The notes under the pieces: generated by a model
Databases searched by the model: none
What the model was told of the DNA's origin: nothing
The model's input: the letters and a program-made list of their open reading frames with translations, nothing else
Shown here: piece by piece, positions 9,167 to 18,188 of the stretch
How the letters are laid out: the number at the start of each line of letters is the position of its first letter
Numbering within the stretch: the first letter of the stretch is position 1
Origin: Rhodovarius crocodyli
GTDB lineage: Bacteria; Pseudomonadota; Alphaproteobacteria; Acetobacterales; Acetobacteraceae
Direction of reading: 5' to 3'
DNA: 64,000 nucleotides
Assembly: GCA_945901085.1 (NCBI GenBank)
Contig: CAMDJV010000012.1
Span: 32,997 to 96,996 of the forward strand
Program-made: the position numbers and the translations under genes

Positions 9167-10246
9167 ATGCACACGCCCCCTTTCCGGGCCGCTGCGCCCT
9201 TACTCAGCTCCTCGGCCCTCGATGGCCGCGGCACCGCCATTCTGCGCGAGTTGGTCGAGCTCTATGTCCATACCGGCGAGCCGGTGGGCAGCCGCACCTT
9301 GTCGCGCCGCTTGCCGATGGGGCTTTCGCCCGCCTCCATCCGCAATGTGATGAGCGATTTGGAGGAGGCGGGGCTGATTTATGCGCCGCATACCTCCGCG
9401 GGCCGCCTGCCCACCGATCGGGGCTTGCGGCTTTTTGTCGATGGTTTGCTGGAATTCGGTGATTTGGGCGAGGCGGAGCGCGAGGCGATTTCCGCCCGCT
9501 GCGCCGCGCATGGCCGCTCGCTGCAAGACACGCTGGCCGAGGCGGGGCAGATGCTCAGTGGCCTCGCCGGTGCCGCCGGGCTGGTGGTGGCGCCGAAATC
9601 CGAGGCGGTGGTCAAGCATGTGGAATTCGTCCCCCTCGGCCCGGGCCGCGCGCTGGTGGTGCTGGTGGGCGCCGATGGCCAGGTGGAGAACCGCGTCATC
9701 GAGGTGCCGGCGGGGTTGCCGCCGAATTCGCTGGTGCAGGCCAGCAATTATCTCAATGCCCGCCTCGCCGGCCGCACGCTGGAGGAACTGCGCGAGGATG
9801 TCGGCACCGAAGTCGCTGCCAATCGCACCGCGCTGGATGCGCTGACCAATCAGGTGGTTGAGGCGGGGCTGGGCACGCTGGCCGGCGGCAGTGCGGCCTC
9901 GGGCGGCAGCCTGATCCTACGCGGCCAGGCCCGGCTGCTGGAAAACCTGGACCATATGGCCCGGGTGCATGAAATTCAGGCGCTGTTCGAGCGGCTGGAG
10001 GCGCAGGAGACCACGCTGCGCCTGCTGGAAATGGCGCAGCAGGGTGAGGGGGTGAAGATTTTCATCGGCGCTGAGAATGGCGTGTTCAGCTCGGCTGGCC
10101 TGTCTATGGTGGTGGCGCCGTTCAAGAATGCGCAGCAGAAGATCGTGGGCGCGATTGGCGTGATCGGCCCGACCAGGATCAATTATGGCCGGGTGATTCC
10201 CGTGGTGGATTACACGGCGCGGGTGCTGGGGCGGCTGCTCGGCTGA
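9167..10246 (+). CDS. hrcA: heat-inducible transcription repressor HrcA
   Basis: 359 residues counted from the second ATG. HrcA represses chaperone operons by binding CIRCE operators and depends on GroEL for folding. The N-terminal winged-helix region is clear (VGSRTLSRRLPMGLSPASIRNVMSDLEEAGLI, then HTSAGRLPTDRG), followed by a GAF-like domain and the C-terminal dimerisation segment ending GRVIPVVDYTARVLGRLLG. The first ATG at 9158 lies inside the -10 box of the only visible promoter, so the start at 9167 on a leaderless mRNA is preferred. The usual neighbour grpE or dnaJ/dnaK is absent; a Bug-family gene follows after 60 bases. Confidence 0.95.
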   Translation: MHTPPFRAAAPLLSSSALDGRGTAILRELVELYVHTGEPVGSRTLSRRLPMGLSPASIRNVMSDLEEAGLIYAPHTSAGRLPTDRGLRLFVDGLLEFGDLGEAEREAISARCAAHGRSLQDTLAEAGQMLSGLAGAAGLVVAPKSEAVVKHVEFVPLGPGRALVVLVGADGQVENRVIEVPAGLPPNSLVQASNYLNARLAGRTLEELREDVGTEVAANRTALDALTNQVVEAGLGTLAGGSAASGGSLILRGQARLLENLDHMARVHEIQALFERLEAQETTLRLLEMAQQGEGVKIFIGAENGVFSSAGLSMVVAPFKNAQQKIVGAIGVIGPTRINYGRVIPVVDYTARVLGRLLG

Positions 10247-10306
10247 TTTTGCTGGCGTATGGCCCCGGCTCCAGGCCAGCATGGCCCTCAAATGGAGGGA
10301 ACCAAA

Positions 10307-11278
10307 ATGTCCATCAGCCGCCGCACCGCGCTGGCCTTGCCCATGGCTGCCCCGGCACTGGCCCCTGCCCTGGCCCAGGCGCCCTGGCCGGCGCAGACCG
10401 TGCGCTACATCAACCCCTACCCGCCCGGCGGGCCGACGGACACGCTCTCCCGCCGGCTGTGCCAAAAGCTGACGGAGCTTTCCGGGCAGCAATTCATCGT
10501 CGAGAACCGCTCCGGCGCGGGCGGCAATGTGGGGGTGGATGTGGTGGCGAAGTCGCGGCCCGATGGCTATACGCTGGGCCTGGGCGGCATTGCCAGCCAT
10601 GGCGTGGCGCCGAGCATGTATGCCTCGCTGCCCTTCGATGTGGCGCGGGATTTTTCTTATATCTCAGGCATGTGGCAACTGCCCAATCTGCTGGCTGTCA
10701 ATCTGGACCTGCCGGTGCAGAATGTGGCCGAGCTGATTGCCCTGGCCCGGGCGCGGCCGGGGGAGCTGACCTTTGGCTCGGCCGGCCCCGGCACCTCGCT
10801 GCATCTGGCGGGTGAGATGTTCAACCTGATGGCCGGGGTGCGGATGGTGCATGTGCCCTATCGCGGCAGCGCCCCGGCGCAGCTCGATTTGCTGGCGGGG
10901 CGGGTGAGCATGATGTTCGATAATATCCCGGGCACGCTCACCCTCAGCCGGCAGGGGCGGGTGCGGCCGCTGGGTGTCACCTCGGCCGGGCGCAGCCCCG
11001 CCGCACCCGATATCCCGGCGATTTCGGAAACCCTGCCCGGCTTTGATGTGGTGAGCTGGACCTGCCTGATCGGCCCGGCCGGCATCCCCAGCCCCGTCAT
11101 CACCCGCCTGTCTGGCCTGATGCGCGAGGCGCTTGCCGCGCCGGATCTGCAGGCCAGCTATCTGGAATTGGGCGCCTCGGCCTGGTTCACCACGCCGGAG
11201 GAGACGGCGAATTATCAGGCGCGCAGCCAGGCGGCGCTGGCGCCGGTGGTCAGGGCGGCGGGGCTGCGGGCGGATTAG
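10307..11278 (+). CDS. Bug-family (tripartite tricarboxylate transporter) solute-binding protein
   Basis: 323-residue periplasmic binding protein of the Bug/TctC family. A signal peptide with a twin-arginine flavour (SRRTALALPMAAPALAPALAQA) precedes the standard opening VRYINPYPPGGPTDTLSR and the PDGYTLGLGG motif. GGAGGGA at 10294-10300 sets the ATG at 10307. No tctA/tctB membrane genes adjoin, which is common: these proteins occur as many orphan paralogues in Acetobacteraceae and Bordetella. The 3' end overlaps the convergent opgH by 29 bases. The ligand cannot be predicted; carboxylates are typical of the family. Confidence 0.92.
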   Translation: MSISRRTALALPMAAPALAPALAQAPWPAQTVRYINPYPPGGPTDTLSRRLCQKLTELSGQQFIVENRSGAGGNVGVDVVAKSRPDGYTLGLGGIASHGVAPSMYASLPFDVARDFSYISGMWQLPNLLAVNLDLPVQNVAELIALARARPGELTFGSAGPGTSLHLAGEMFNLMAGVRMVHVPYRGSAPAQLDLLAGRVSMMFDNIPGTLTLSRQGRVRPLGVTSAGRSPAAPDIPAISETLPGFDVVSWTCLIGPAGIPSPVITRLSGLMREALAAPDLQASYLELGASAWFTTPEETANYQARSQAALAPVVRAAGLRAD

Positions 11279-12905
11279 CCGCAAGCTCCTCTGGCGTGGC
11301 TGCCAGCCCGCGCGCCCGCAGCCAGGCGGAAACCCCGGGCGCTGCGGTCAGCACGCAAAACGGCACGGCCAGTACAAGCCCGGCCAGCCAGGGCAGCGCC
11401 CAGGGCCAGGCGGCGAGCGGCAGCAGGGCCAGCGCCAGCACACCGAACAGCGTATGCGGCCAGAACAGCCTTGCCGCATCCCACCACCCCACGCCGCGCT
11501 CGGCGCGGTTCTGCACCGCCCAGCCGGGCTTTTGGCGGAAGGGCAGCAAAGCCAGCACCAAAGCGGTGTTGCAGGCGCTGATGGAATCCAGCAGCAGCGT
11601 GAAGGGCAGCGTCAGCGCTGCACCGCGCAGCACCTTCGCCCGCCCGCCATATTCGGCGGCCAGGGCAGGTTTGAGCAGCAATTCGGCAAAGCCCAGCCAT
11701 TTCGGCGCTTGCAGCGCGGCCCAGACGGCCAGCATGGCCAGGGCCAGCCGGGACGCGTCGGCCCCCCCGCCCCCGGTGGCGACATTGGCCAGCGCGAAGA
11801 CCAGCACCAGCGCCCATAGCGGCGCCACGGCGAAGAGCATAATCGCCTGGGCGAATTGCCAGCGCCCCATCCAGGTCAGGCCCGGCAGGCGGAAGAGGCG
11901 AAAATACTGCATGCTGCCCGTCCCCCAGCGCGCCTCGCGGCCGATGAATTCCGGCAAAGCGGGCGGGGTGGCGGTCAGGCTGCCGGCCTCGATGGGCAGC
12001 ATGGCCACCTTCCAGCCCGCGGCATGCAGCCGCGCGGCCTCCACCTGGTCATGGCTGAGGATGGGGCTGCCATTGGGCAGCGCCTCCAGCCGCGCATGCG
12101 CCCGAAAGGGGGCGATGCGAATGATGGCGTTGTGGCCCCAATACGGCCCCTCATCGCCCTGCCACCAGGCCTGCCCGGTGGCCCAGAGCCGCATGCCGGC
12201 GCGCATGCCGAATTGGTAAAGCCGGGGGAAAGCCGCACCCGCCGGGCGCCCGACGATCAATTGCTGCAGGATGGCCAGCCGCGGCTCGGCCGCCATGCAG
12301 GCCACCAGGCGCAGCACCGCCTCGGCCGTCATTTCGCTATCGGCATCCAGGCAGAGCATGAATTCGGCGCCCTGAGCGTGATGGTCACAGAAATCCATCA
12401 CATTGCCGGCCTTGAAGCCGGTGTTTTCGGCGCGGCGGCGATAGCGGGTGGCGGGGTAGCGGGTGGTGAAGCCGGCAATGGCGGCGGCTTCGGCCTGGGC
12501 GGCCGGGCCTTCGGGCGTATCGCTGAGGAACCAGGGGGTGAAATGGCTCGCCACACCCGCTGCCGCCAAGCCATCCAGCAGGCGGGCCAGGGGCGGCAGC
12601 ACCGCCGCCATATCCTCGCTGCGGATGCAAATGAGGATGGCGGTATGGCCGGCAGGCATGGCGGGCCTGACCTCGCGCAGCGCTGGCAGCACGCAGGCGG
12701 CCGGGTTGCGGCTGGCCATCAGCACGGCAAAGCCCAGCAGCGCATTGCTGGCCGAGAGCGCTGCCCAGGGCACGGTGCCGGCGTAGGCCAGCAGGGCCAG
12801 CGCCTCGAACAGGGTAAAGCCGCCCGGCGCCATGGCGCGGGCCAGCAGCCAGACCAGCGCCACGGCCAGACCGCCGAAGAGCATGAAGAACATCGCCCGC
12901 CGCAT
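11250..12905 (-). CDS. opgH: glucan biosynthesis glucosyltransferase H (OpgH/MdoH-like)
   Basis: 551-residue inner-membrane family 2 glycosyltransferase predicted to build the beta-1,2 backbone of osmoregulated periplasmic glucans. Two N-terminal membrane segments precede the catalytic domain with MLCLDADSEM (DxD), LSHDQVEAARL and EARWGTGSMQ (the Q/RxxRW-like box). At least four membrane helices follow. The open frame runs on upstream to 14999, but the real start is the ATG at 12905 (MRRAMFFMLF) or the GTG at 12908, with AGAAGGG about 10 bases before. opgG, usually the partner, is not in the window. It is divergent from the TRAP gene across 252 bases. Confidence 0.88.
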   Translation of the reverse strand: MRRAMFFMLFGGLAVALVWLLARAMAPGGFTLFEALALLAYAGTVPWAALSASNALLGFAVLMASRNPAACVLPALREVRPAMPAGHTAILICIRSEDMAAVLPPLARLLDGLAAAGVASHFTPWFLSDTPEGPAAQAEAAAIAGFTTRYPATRYRRRAENTGFKAGNVMDFCDHHAQGAEFMLCLDADSEMTAEAVLRLVACMAAEPRLAILQQLIVGRPAGAAFPRLYQFGMRAGMRLWATGQAWWQGDEGPYWGHNAIIRIAPFRAHARLEALPNGSPILSHDQVEAARLHAAGWKVAMLPIEAGSLTATPPALPEFIGREARWGTGSMQYFRLFRLPGLTWMGRWQFAQAIMLFAVAPLWALVLVFALANVATGGGGADASRLALAMLAVWAALQAPKWLGFAELLLKPALAAEYGGRAKVLRGAALTLPFTLLLDSISACNTALVLALLPFRQKPGWAVQNRAERGVGWWDAARLFWPHTLFGVLALALLPLAAWPWALPWLAGLVLAVPFCVLTAAPGVSAWLRARGLAATPEELAANPPAAPPP

Positions 12906-13157
12906 CACACCGCAGCCCTTCTCAAAGACGCTCGACCCTGGGTGCTGAATAAACCTTCCTTCATCCCACGCCCACCGCCTGTTCAATGGCGGCTGCTCTG
13001 CCTTGCCGGCCATCCCCGCACCGGAACCGCCAAGCTGCGCCGGGCGCGGCGGGTGGCGATGGCCCAGGCGCAGTAGCCCTGGGGCATCGCGTGACATTTG
13101 CCGCTGGGCACGCCATGAGGCGCAATTATGATCCTCGCCCAGCAATAAGGATTGCCG

Positions 13158-15170
13158 ATGTCCGGCCCCCATACCGCCCTTCCGCCTGACATGGACCCCG
13201 CTTCCGTCGATGCCGTCACGGCGAAGAAGATCACCGCCCTGATCGAGAGCGAGGAGGGGGCCAGCAACAATTTCTCCGGCCTGCTGGGCTATGTGGCGGT
13301 GGGTATCGCGCTGGCGATGTCGCTGTTTCATCTCTGGGCCGCCTGGAGCATCGTGCCCACCACCACGCTGCGTTTCGCCCATGTGGGCTTCACCATGGTG
13401 CTGGGGTTTTTGCTGTTTCCGGCCATGGCGCGGTTCCGCCACCGCTTCATGCCCTGGGATTGGGCGCTGGTGGCGGCCGCCATTTACGTCACCTGGTACC
13501 TGATCTCGGGCGGCGATGATCTGCAGGACCGCATCATCTTCCCCGAGCCCATGGATATCGTGGTGGGCTGGCTGCTGATCGCGCTGGTGCTGGAGGCGAC
13601 GCGCCGCGCCACCGGCTGGATCATGCCGGTGGTGGCCATTGCCTTCATTCTCTACGCGTTTTTCGGCAATTACCTGCCCGCGCCCTGGACCCATCGCGGC
13701 TATGATGCGGAGCGGCTGATTCCGCATCTTTCGGTGGCGCTGGAGGGGATTTTTGGCACTGCGGTGGATGTTTCCGCCACGCTGATCATTCTTTTTACGA
13801 TTTACGGCGCCATTCTCAGCAATTCGGGGGCCGGAAAATATTTCGTCGATTTCAGCTTCTCGGCGACGGGCGGCAAGCCGGCCAGTGCCGGGCGCACGGT
13901 GGTCTTGTCGGCGTTTCTGCTGGGCGGGCCGAGCGGCTCTGGCGTGGCCACCACCGTCACCATCGGCACCGTCGCCTGGCCGATGATGCGCCAGGTTGGC
14001 TATAAGGGTGATGATGCCGGCGGGCTGCTGGCGGCGGGGGGCCTGGGTGCCATCATCTCGCCGCCCATCATGGGCGCGGCGGCGTTTCTCATCGCCGAGT
14101 ATCTCAAGATTTCCTATCTCAGCGTGCTGCTGATGGCCGCGGTGCCGACCTGCCTCTACTATGCCGGCCTGCTCTTCATGGTGGAGTTGGACCAGCGCCG
14201 CATCCGCGGCCGGGCCGATTACCGCGAGCCGCCGCCGATGGTGGTGGAGCCGGTGGGGGCGATGTTCCGGCGCGGGTGGTATCATTTCACCAGCCTCATC
14301 GCGATCATCTTCTTTATGGGGCTGGGCTATTCCGCGACGCTCGCGGTGCTCTACGCCATGGGCCTCGCGGTGGCGCTCTCCTTCCTGTCGAAGGAGCATG
14401 CGCTCTGGCCGCGCAAGCTGATCAAGACCTTGGCCGATGGCGCCAACCAATCCGTCGGCATTGCCGCCACCTGCGCCTGTGCGGGCATTATCGTGGGTGT
14501 GATCACGCTGACCGGGCTGGGGCTGAAATTCTCCGATATCGCCATCCAGGCGGCGGGCGGCTCGCTGGTGATCACGGCGATCTATACGGCGCTGATCGTC
14601 TGGGTAGTGGGCCTGGCTGTGCCGGTCACCGCCAGCTACATCATTTGCGCCGTGGTGGCCGCACCCGCGCTGATGAAGCTGGGCGTGCCGGATTACGCCG
14701 CGCATATGTTCGTCTTTTACTATGCGGTGCTGAGCGAGGTTTCGCCGCCCACCGCGCTCAGCCCCTTCGCCGCTGCCGCCATCACCGGTGCCGGGCCCTA
14801 CCGCACCACGCTGATGGCCTGGAAATACACCCTGCCGGCCTTTGTGCTGCCCTTTGTCTTTGTCACCGACCCTGAGGGCGTGGGCCTGCTGTTGAACCTG
14901 ACGCCGACGATGAACTGGGGCGATGTGGCCTGGCAGATTTTTCTTGCCACCGGCGGGCTGGCGGCCCTGGCCGCGGCCGCGCAGGGTTTTGCCCGCCATG
15001 CGCTCTCAGCGCTGGAGCGCGGCGTGCTGACGGTGGTGGGGCTGATGCTGCTCTTTCCCGCGCTGTTCGAGGCGCTGTTTGCCCTGCCGCATCCGCATTG
15101 GGTGGGGCTGGCGCTGGGGGTGGCGTTTCTGGGCTGGCAGTTCCGGCCGGCGGCGCGTGCGGTTGCATGA
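13158..15170 (+). CDS. TRAP transporter permease, 4TM/12TM fusion
   Basis: 670-residue integral membrane protein in which the small (DctQ-like) and large (DctM-like) permease subunits of a TRAP transporter are fused, the form usually paired with TAXI-type binding proteins. The large-subunit part shows the family's glycine- and proline-rich reentrant segments: LLGGPSGSGVATTVTIGT, GGLGAIISPPIMGAAAF, and later SEVSPPTALSPFAAAA. About 16-18 hydrophobic helices are visible. ATG at 13158 is preceded by AAGG. No TAXI binding protein gene is adjacent, so the periplasmic partner must be elsewhere. Substrate is unknown; organic acids or amino acids are usual. Confidence 0.92.
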   Translation: MSGPHTALPPDMDPASVDAVTAKKITALIESEEGASNNFSGLLGYVAVGIALAMSLFHLWAAWSIVPTTTLRFAHVGFTMVLGFLLFPAMARFRHRFMPWDWALVAAAIYVTWYLISGGDDLQDRIIFPEPMDIVVGWLLIALVLEATRRATGWIMPVVAIAFILYAFFGNYLPAPWTHRGYDAERLIPHLSVALEGIFGTAVDVSATLIILFTIYGAILSNSGAGKYFVDFSFSATGGKPASAGRTVVLSAFLLGGPSGSGVATTVTIGTVAWPMMRQVGYKGDDAGGLLAAGGLGAIISPPIMGAAAFLIAEYLKISYLSVLLMAAVPTCLYYAGLLFMVELDQRRIRGRADYREPPPMVVEPVGAMFRRGWYHFTSLIAIIFFMGLGYSATLAVLYAMGLAVALSFLSKEHALWPRKLIKTLADGANQSVGIAATCACAGIIVGVITLTGLGLKFSDIAIQAAGGSLVITAIYTALIVWVVGLAVPVTASYIICAVVAAPALMKLGVPDYAAHMFVFYYAVLSEVSPPTALSPFAAAAITGAGPYRTTLMAWKYTLPAFVLPFVFVTDPEGVGLLLNLTPTMNWGDVAWQIFLATGGLAALAAAAQGFARHALSALERGVLTVVGLMLLFPALFEALFALPHPHWVGLALGVAFLGWQFRPAARAVA

Positions 15171-15219
15171 GGCGTCGGGGTATCTGGTGGTAAAGCGCGC
15201 CGGGGCGTATCTAGTGACC

Positions 15220-15762
15220 ATGCGCAGTCTGATCGCCGTCGCCGTGCTGCTTTCCGTATTCGCTCCCGGCCTGGGCCAGGCCCAGAGCGCGGCCCAGAGC
15301 CCGGCGCCGGCCGGCCCGCGCCCGCTCGGCACCTTCCAGTCCTGGACGGCGGCGACCCACCATGATGGCGGCAAGAGGATCTGCTACGCCTTCACCCGCG
15401 CCTCACGCAGCGAGGGCGTGCCCGGCCGCAATGCGCAAGACATTCTGCTGCTGGTAACGCATCGGCCCGCTGGGCGCGATCAGGTGGCGGTTCGCAGCGG
15501 CTATAATTTTGGCCGCGGGGCTGAGCTGAGGTTGGTGATCGGCCCGGCCGATTTGTCGGCCTATACCAACCAGGACAATGCCTTCCTGCGCGATGGCCGC
15601 GCCGCCGTCACCGCCATGCGCAATGGCCGGGAGGCCCAGGCCCGCGCCCCCGGCCCCAATGGCCGCGGCACGGCGCAGGATATTTTCCCGCTGGCCGGTT
15701 TTTCTGCCGCGTATGAGGCTATATCGCGCGAATGCCCTCCGACAGCACCGCCGCGCCGATAA
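15220..15762 (+). CDS. IalB-family (invasion-associated locus B) periplasmic protein
   Basis: 180 residues with a signal peptide ([22 protein letters not shown]). The mature protein carries family hallmarks: FQSWTAA, a [11 protein letters not shown] segment containing a Cys, [24 protein letters not shown], and the C-terminal [18 protein letters not shown] with the second Cys. The function of the family outside Bartonella is unclear. Its last 31 bases overlap the start of rlmN in another frame. The pairing of an IalB-like gene directly before rlmN is common in alphaproteobacteria and supports both calls. Confidence 0.8.
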   Translation: MRSLIAVAVLLSVFAPGLGQAQSAAQSPAPAGPRPLGTFQSWTAATHHDGGKRICYAFTRASRSEGVPGRNAQDILLLVTHRPAGRDQVAVRSGYNFGRGAELRLVIGPADLSAYTNQDNAFLRDGRAAVTAMRNGREAQARAPGPNGRGTAQDIFPLAGFSAAYEAISRECPPTAPPRR

Positions 15763-16958
15763 CCCCACACAAGGCCTTCCCCCAGGCCATCCGCCATATG
15801 GCGCCCGAAGCGCTGCTCAATGCCGAGGAGCGGGAGCGCATCCGCGCCAAATCCGCGCTCTTCGACCCACCGGCCGCCAGGCTCGCCGATGGCCGGCGGG
15901 AGCTGGTGGGCATGCGGCGGGAGGAAATTGCCGCCGAGATGCTAGCGATTGGCGAAAAACCCTTTCGCGCCAAGCAGCTATGGCACTGGATTTATCACCA
16001 GGGCGTGACTGATTTCGCCGCCATGAACACCATTGCCAAGCCCTTGCAGGCCAAGCTGTCGGAGCAATTCGTCATCGGCCGCCCCGGTGTAACCACCGAG
16101 CAAACCAGCAGCGACGGCACCCGCAAATGGCTGTTCAATTTCCGCGACCAACAGCAGGTTGAGACCGTCTATATCCCCGATCATGACCGCGGCGCGCTGT
16201 GCATCTCCACCCAGGTGGGCTGCACGCTGAGCTGCACTTTTTGTCACACCGGCACGCAGAAGCTGGTGCGCAATCTCTCGGTGGCCGAGATTGTGGGCCA
16301 GTTTATGGCGGCGCGGGATTCCTATGGCGAATGGCCGACACCCAAGGGCGAGGAGGGGCGGCGCCTGTCCAACATCGTGGTGATGGGCATGGGCGAGCCG
16401 CTGTATAATTACGAAAACATCGCCGCCGCGCTGACCATCATCATGGATCACGAGGGCATCGCCCTGTCGCGCCGGCGCATCACCCTCTCCACCTCGGGCG
16501 TGGTGCCGATGATGGATTTATGCGGCCAGGAGCTGGGGGTGAACCTCGCCGTCTCGCTGCATGCCACCAATGATGCGCTGCGCAATGAGATTGTGCCGCT
16601 CAACCGCAAATACCCCATTGCCGAGCTGCTGGCGGCCTGCCGGCGCTACCCTGGCGCCTCCAATGCCCGGCGCATCACCTTTGAATACGTCATGCTGCGC
16701 GGCGTGAATGACAGCATTGCCGAGGCGCATGAGCTGGTTCGCCTATTGGCTGATATTCCGGCCAAGGTGAACCTCATTCCCTTCAACCCTTGGCCTGGCA
16801 GCCCCTATAAGACCTCCACGCCCGAGGCGGTGCGGGCCTTTGCCGAGGTGCTGAATGATGCCGGCTATTCCAGCCCGATCCGCCGGCCGCGCGGGCGGGA
16901 TATTCTGGCGGCCTGCGGGCAGCTGAAGACCGCGACCGAACGCGCCAAGCGCGCGTGA
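15732..16958 (+). CDS. rlmN: dual-specificity 23S rRNA/tRNA adenine C2-methyltransferase RlmN
   Basis: 408-residue radical-SAM enzyme that methylates C2 of A2503 in 23S rRNA and A37 of some tRNAs. The radical-SAM cysteines CTLSCTFC, at roughly residues 162-169, bind the 4Fe-4S cluster. [12 protein letters not shown] and the SLHATND segment are typical, and the catalytic cysteines are expected at STSG/MDLCG and near the C-terminus (ILAACGQL). The start at 15732 lies within the IalB-like gene; a later start is possible, since the first ~25 residues are poorly conserved in such proteins. It overlaps the following MFS gene by 4 bases (GTGA). Confidence 0.96.
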   Translation: MPSDSTAAPITPHKAFPQAIRHMAPEALLNAEERERIRAKSALFDPPAARLADGRRELVGMRREEIAAEMLAIGEKPFRAKQLWHWIYHQGVTDFAAMNTIAKPLQAKLSEQFVIGRPGVTTEQTSSDGTRKWLFNFRDQQQVETVYIPDHDRGALCISTQVGCTLSCTFCHTGTQKLVRNLSVAEIVGQFMAARDSYGEWPTPKGEEGRRLSNIVVMGMGEPLYNYENIAAALTIIMDHEGIALSRRRITLSTSGVVPMMDLCGQELGVNLAVSLHATNDALRNEIVPLNRKYPIAELLAACRRYPGASNARRITFEYVMLRGVNDSIAEAHELVRLLADIPAKVNLIPFNPWPGSPYKTSTPEAVRAFAEVLNDAGYSSPIRRPRGRDILAACGQLKTATERAKRA

Positions 16959-18124
16959 CCACCGCCGCGCCCCAGGTTTCCATCGCGCTCATCGCTATGG
17001 CCGGCTTCGCCTCCGGTGCTGGCATGCGCATCATGGACCCGCTGCTGCCGCTGATCGGCCAGGATTTTGGCGTGCCGACCGCCTCGGTCTCCATCCTGAT
17101 TGCCGCCTTCATGATCACCTATGGCGGCGGGCAGATCGGCACCGGGCCGGCGGGGGACCGCTTTGGCAAGCTGCGGGTAGCAGCCATTGCGCTGGTGTTG
17201 TTTGGCATTTTCACCATCGGCGCGGAGTTTTCCGGCAGCCTGACGCAATTGGCGCTGCTGCGGGCGGCGGGTGGGCTGGTCTCGGGCGCGGTGATTCCCC
17301 TGCTCATGGCGCATATTGGCGATAGCGTGCCCTATCACGAGCGCCAGGCCGTGCTGGGGCAATTCCTCATCGGCAATGTGATGTCGCAAATGCTGGCCAG
17401 CCCAATTTCCGGTGTGTTGGGCGAATATTTCGGCTGGCGCGCCTCCTTCCTCGTCTTTGGCTGCTTTACCGCGGCTATTGGGTTGCTGCTGGCGGCCAAG
17501 CTGGGCTCGGCGATGTGGCGGACAGCGCCGCAGGGCGCGCGGGGCTCGGGGTTCCGGCTTTATGCAAAAATGTTTCGGCAACCCAGCGTGCGGCTGCTGA
17601 TGGTGGCGGCGTTTTTGGATGGTGCATTGCTGTTTGGTGGGGCGTTTCCCTTTATCGCGGCCTTTCTGATTGAGGATTTTCACCTCTCGCCGGGCCTGGC
17701 TGGGCTGATCGTCGCCAGCTTCGGCCTGGGCGCCTTTATCTATACCCGTATTGCCCGCGGCCTGGTGGGGCGGCTGGGGGAGAAGGGGCTGCTGCTCTGG
17801 GGCGGCATGGGGCTGGGGGCGGGGCTGCTGCTGGTGGCCTGGGCGCCGAATTGGCAGGTGATTGCCGCATCGCAGATCATTTCCGGCTTCCTGTTCTACA
17901 GTTTCCACGGCGTGTTGCAGGCGCGCGCGACCGAGGCTCTGCCGGAAGCCCGGGCCACCGCCGTCTCGGCCTTTGCCATGTGCCTCTTTGCCGGGCAGAC
18001 CACGGGGGCGCTGGTTTTCGCCTCGATCATGGCGACGGCAGGCTACCGCGCGGCCTTTGCCCTGGCCGGGTTTGCCATGTTCGCCGTGGCCATCTGGTGC
18101 CGCCTGCGTATGGCAATTCGGTAA
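16955..18124 (+). CDS. MFS transporter
   Basis: 389-residue protein with about 12 hydrophobic segments and the major facilitator pattern: the loop 2-3 motif [11 protein letters not shown] (variant of GxxxDRxGR) and an intramembrane repeat in the second half ([10 protein letters not shown]). It resembles drug or sugar efflux members of the DHA1 type, but the substrate is not determinable. The GTG start is fused to the rlmN stop (GTGA), so translation is likely coupled to rlmN. Confidence 0.88.
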   Translation: MTTAAPQVSIALIAMAGFASGAGMRIMDPLLPLIGQDFGVPTASVSILIAAFMITYGGGQIGTGPAGDRFGKLRVAAIALVLFGIFTIGAEFSGSLTQLALLRAAGGLVSGAVIPLLMAHIGDSVPYHERQAVLGQFLIGNVMSQMLASPISGVLGEYFGWRASFLVFGCFTAAIGLLLAAKLGSAMWRTAPQGARGSGFRLYAKMFRQPSVRLLMVAAFLDGALLFGGAFPFIAAFLIEDFHLSPGLAGLIVASFGLGAFIYTRIARGLVGRLGEKGLLLWGGMGLGAGLLLVAWAPNWQVIAASQIISGFLFYSFHGVLQARATEALPEARATAVSAFAMCLFAGQTTGALVFASIMATAGYRAAFALAGFAMFAVAIWCRLRMAIR

Positions 18125-18188
18125 CAACGCGTGGGGCCGGTCAGGGGGGCGGTGTTCATGTCACCCCGGCAATCCTATCTCCCATAGA

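Noticed and set aside
12906..14999. Upstream extension of the opgH frame, antisense to the TRAP gene
   Set aside because: The extension is His/Gln/Arg-rich without conserved motifs; OpgH similarity begins at 12905.
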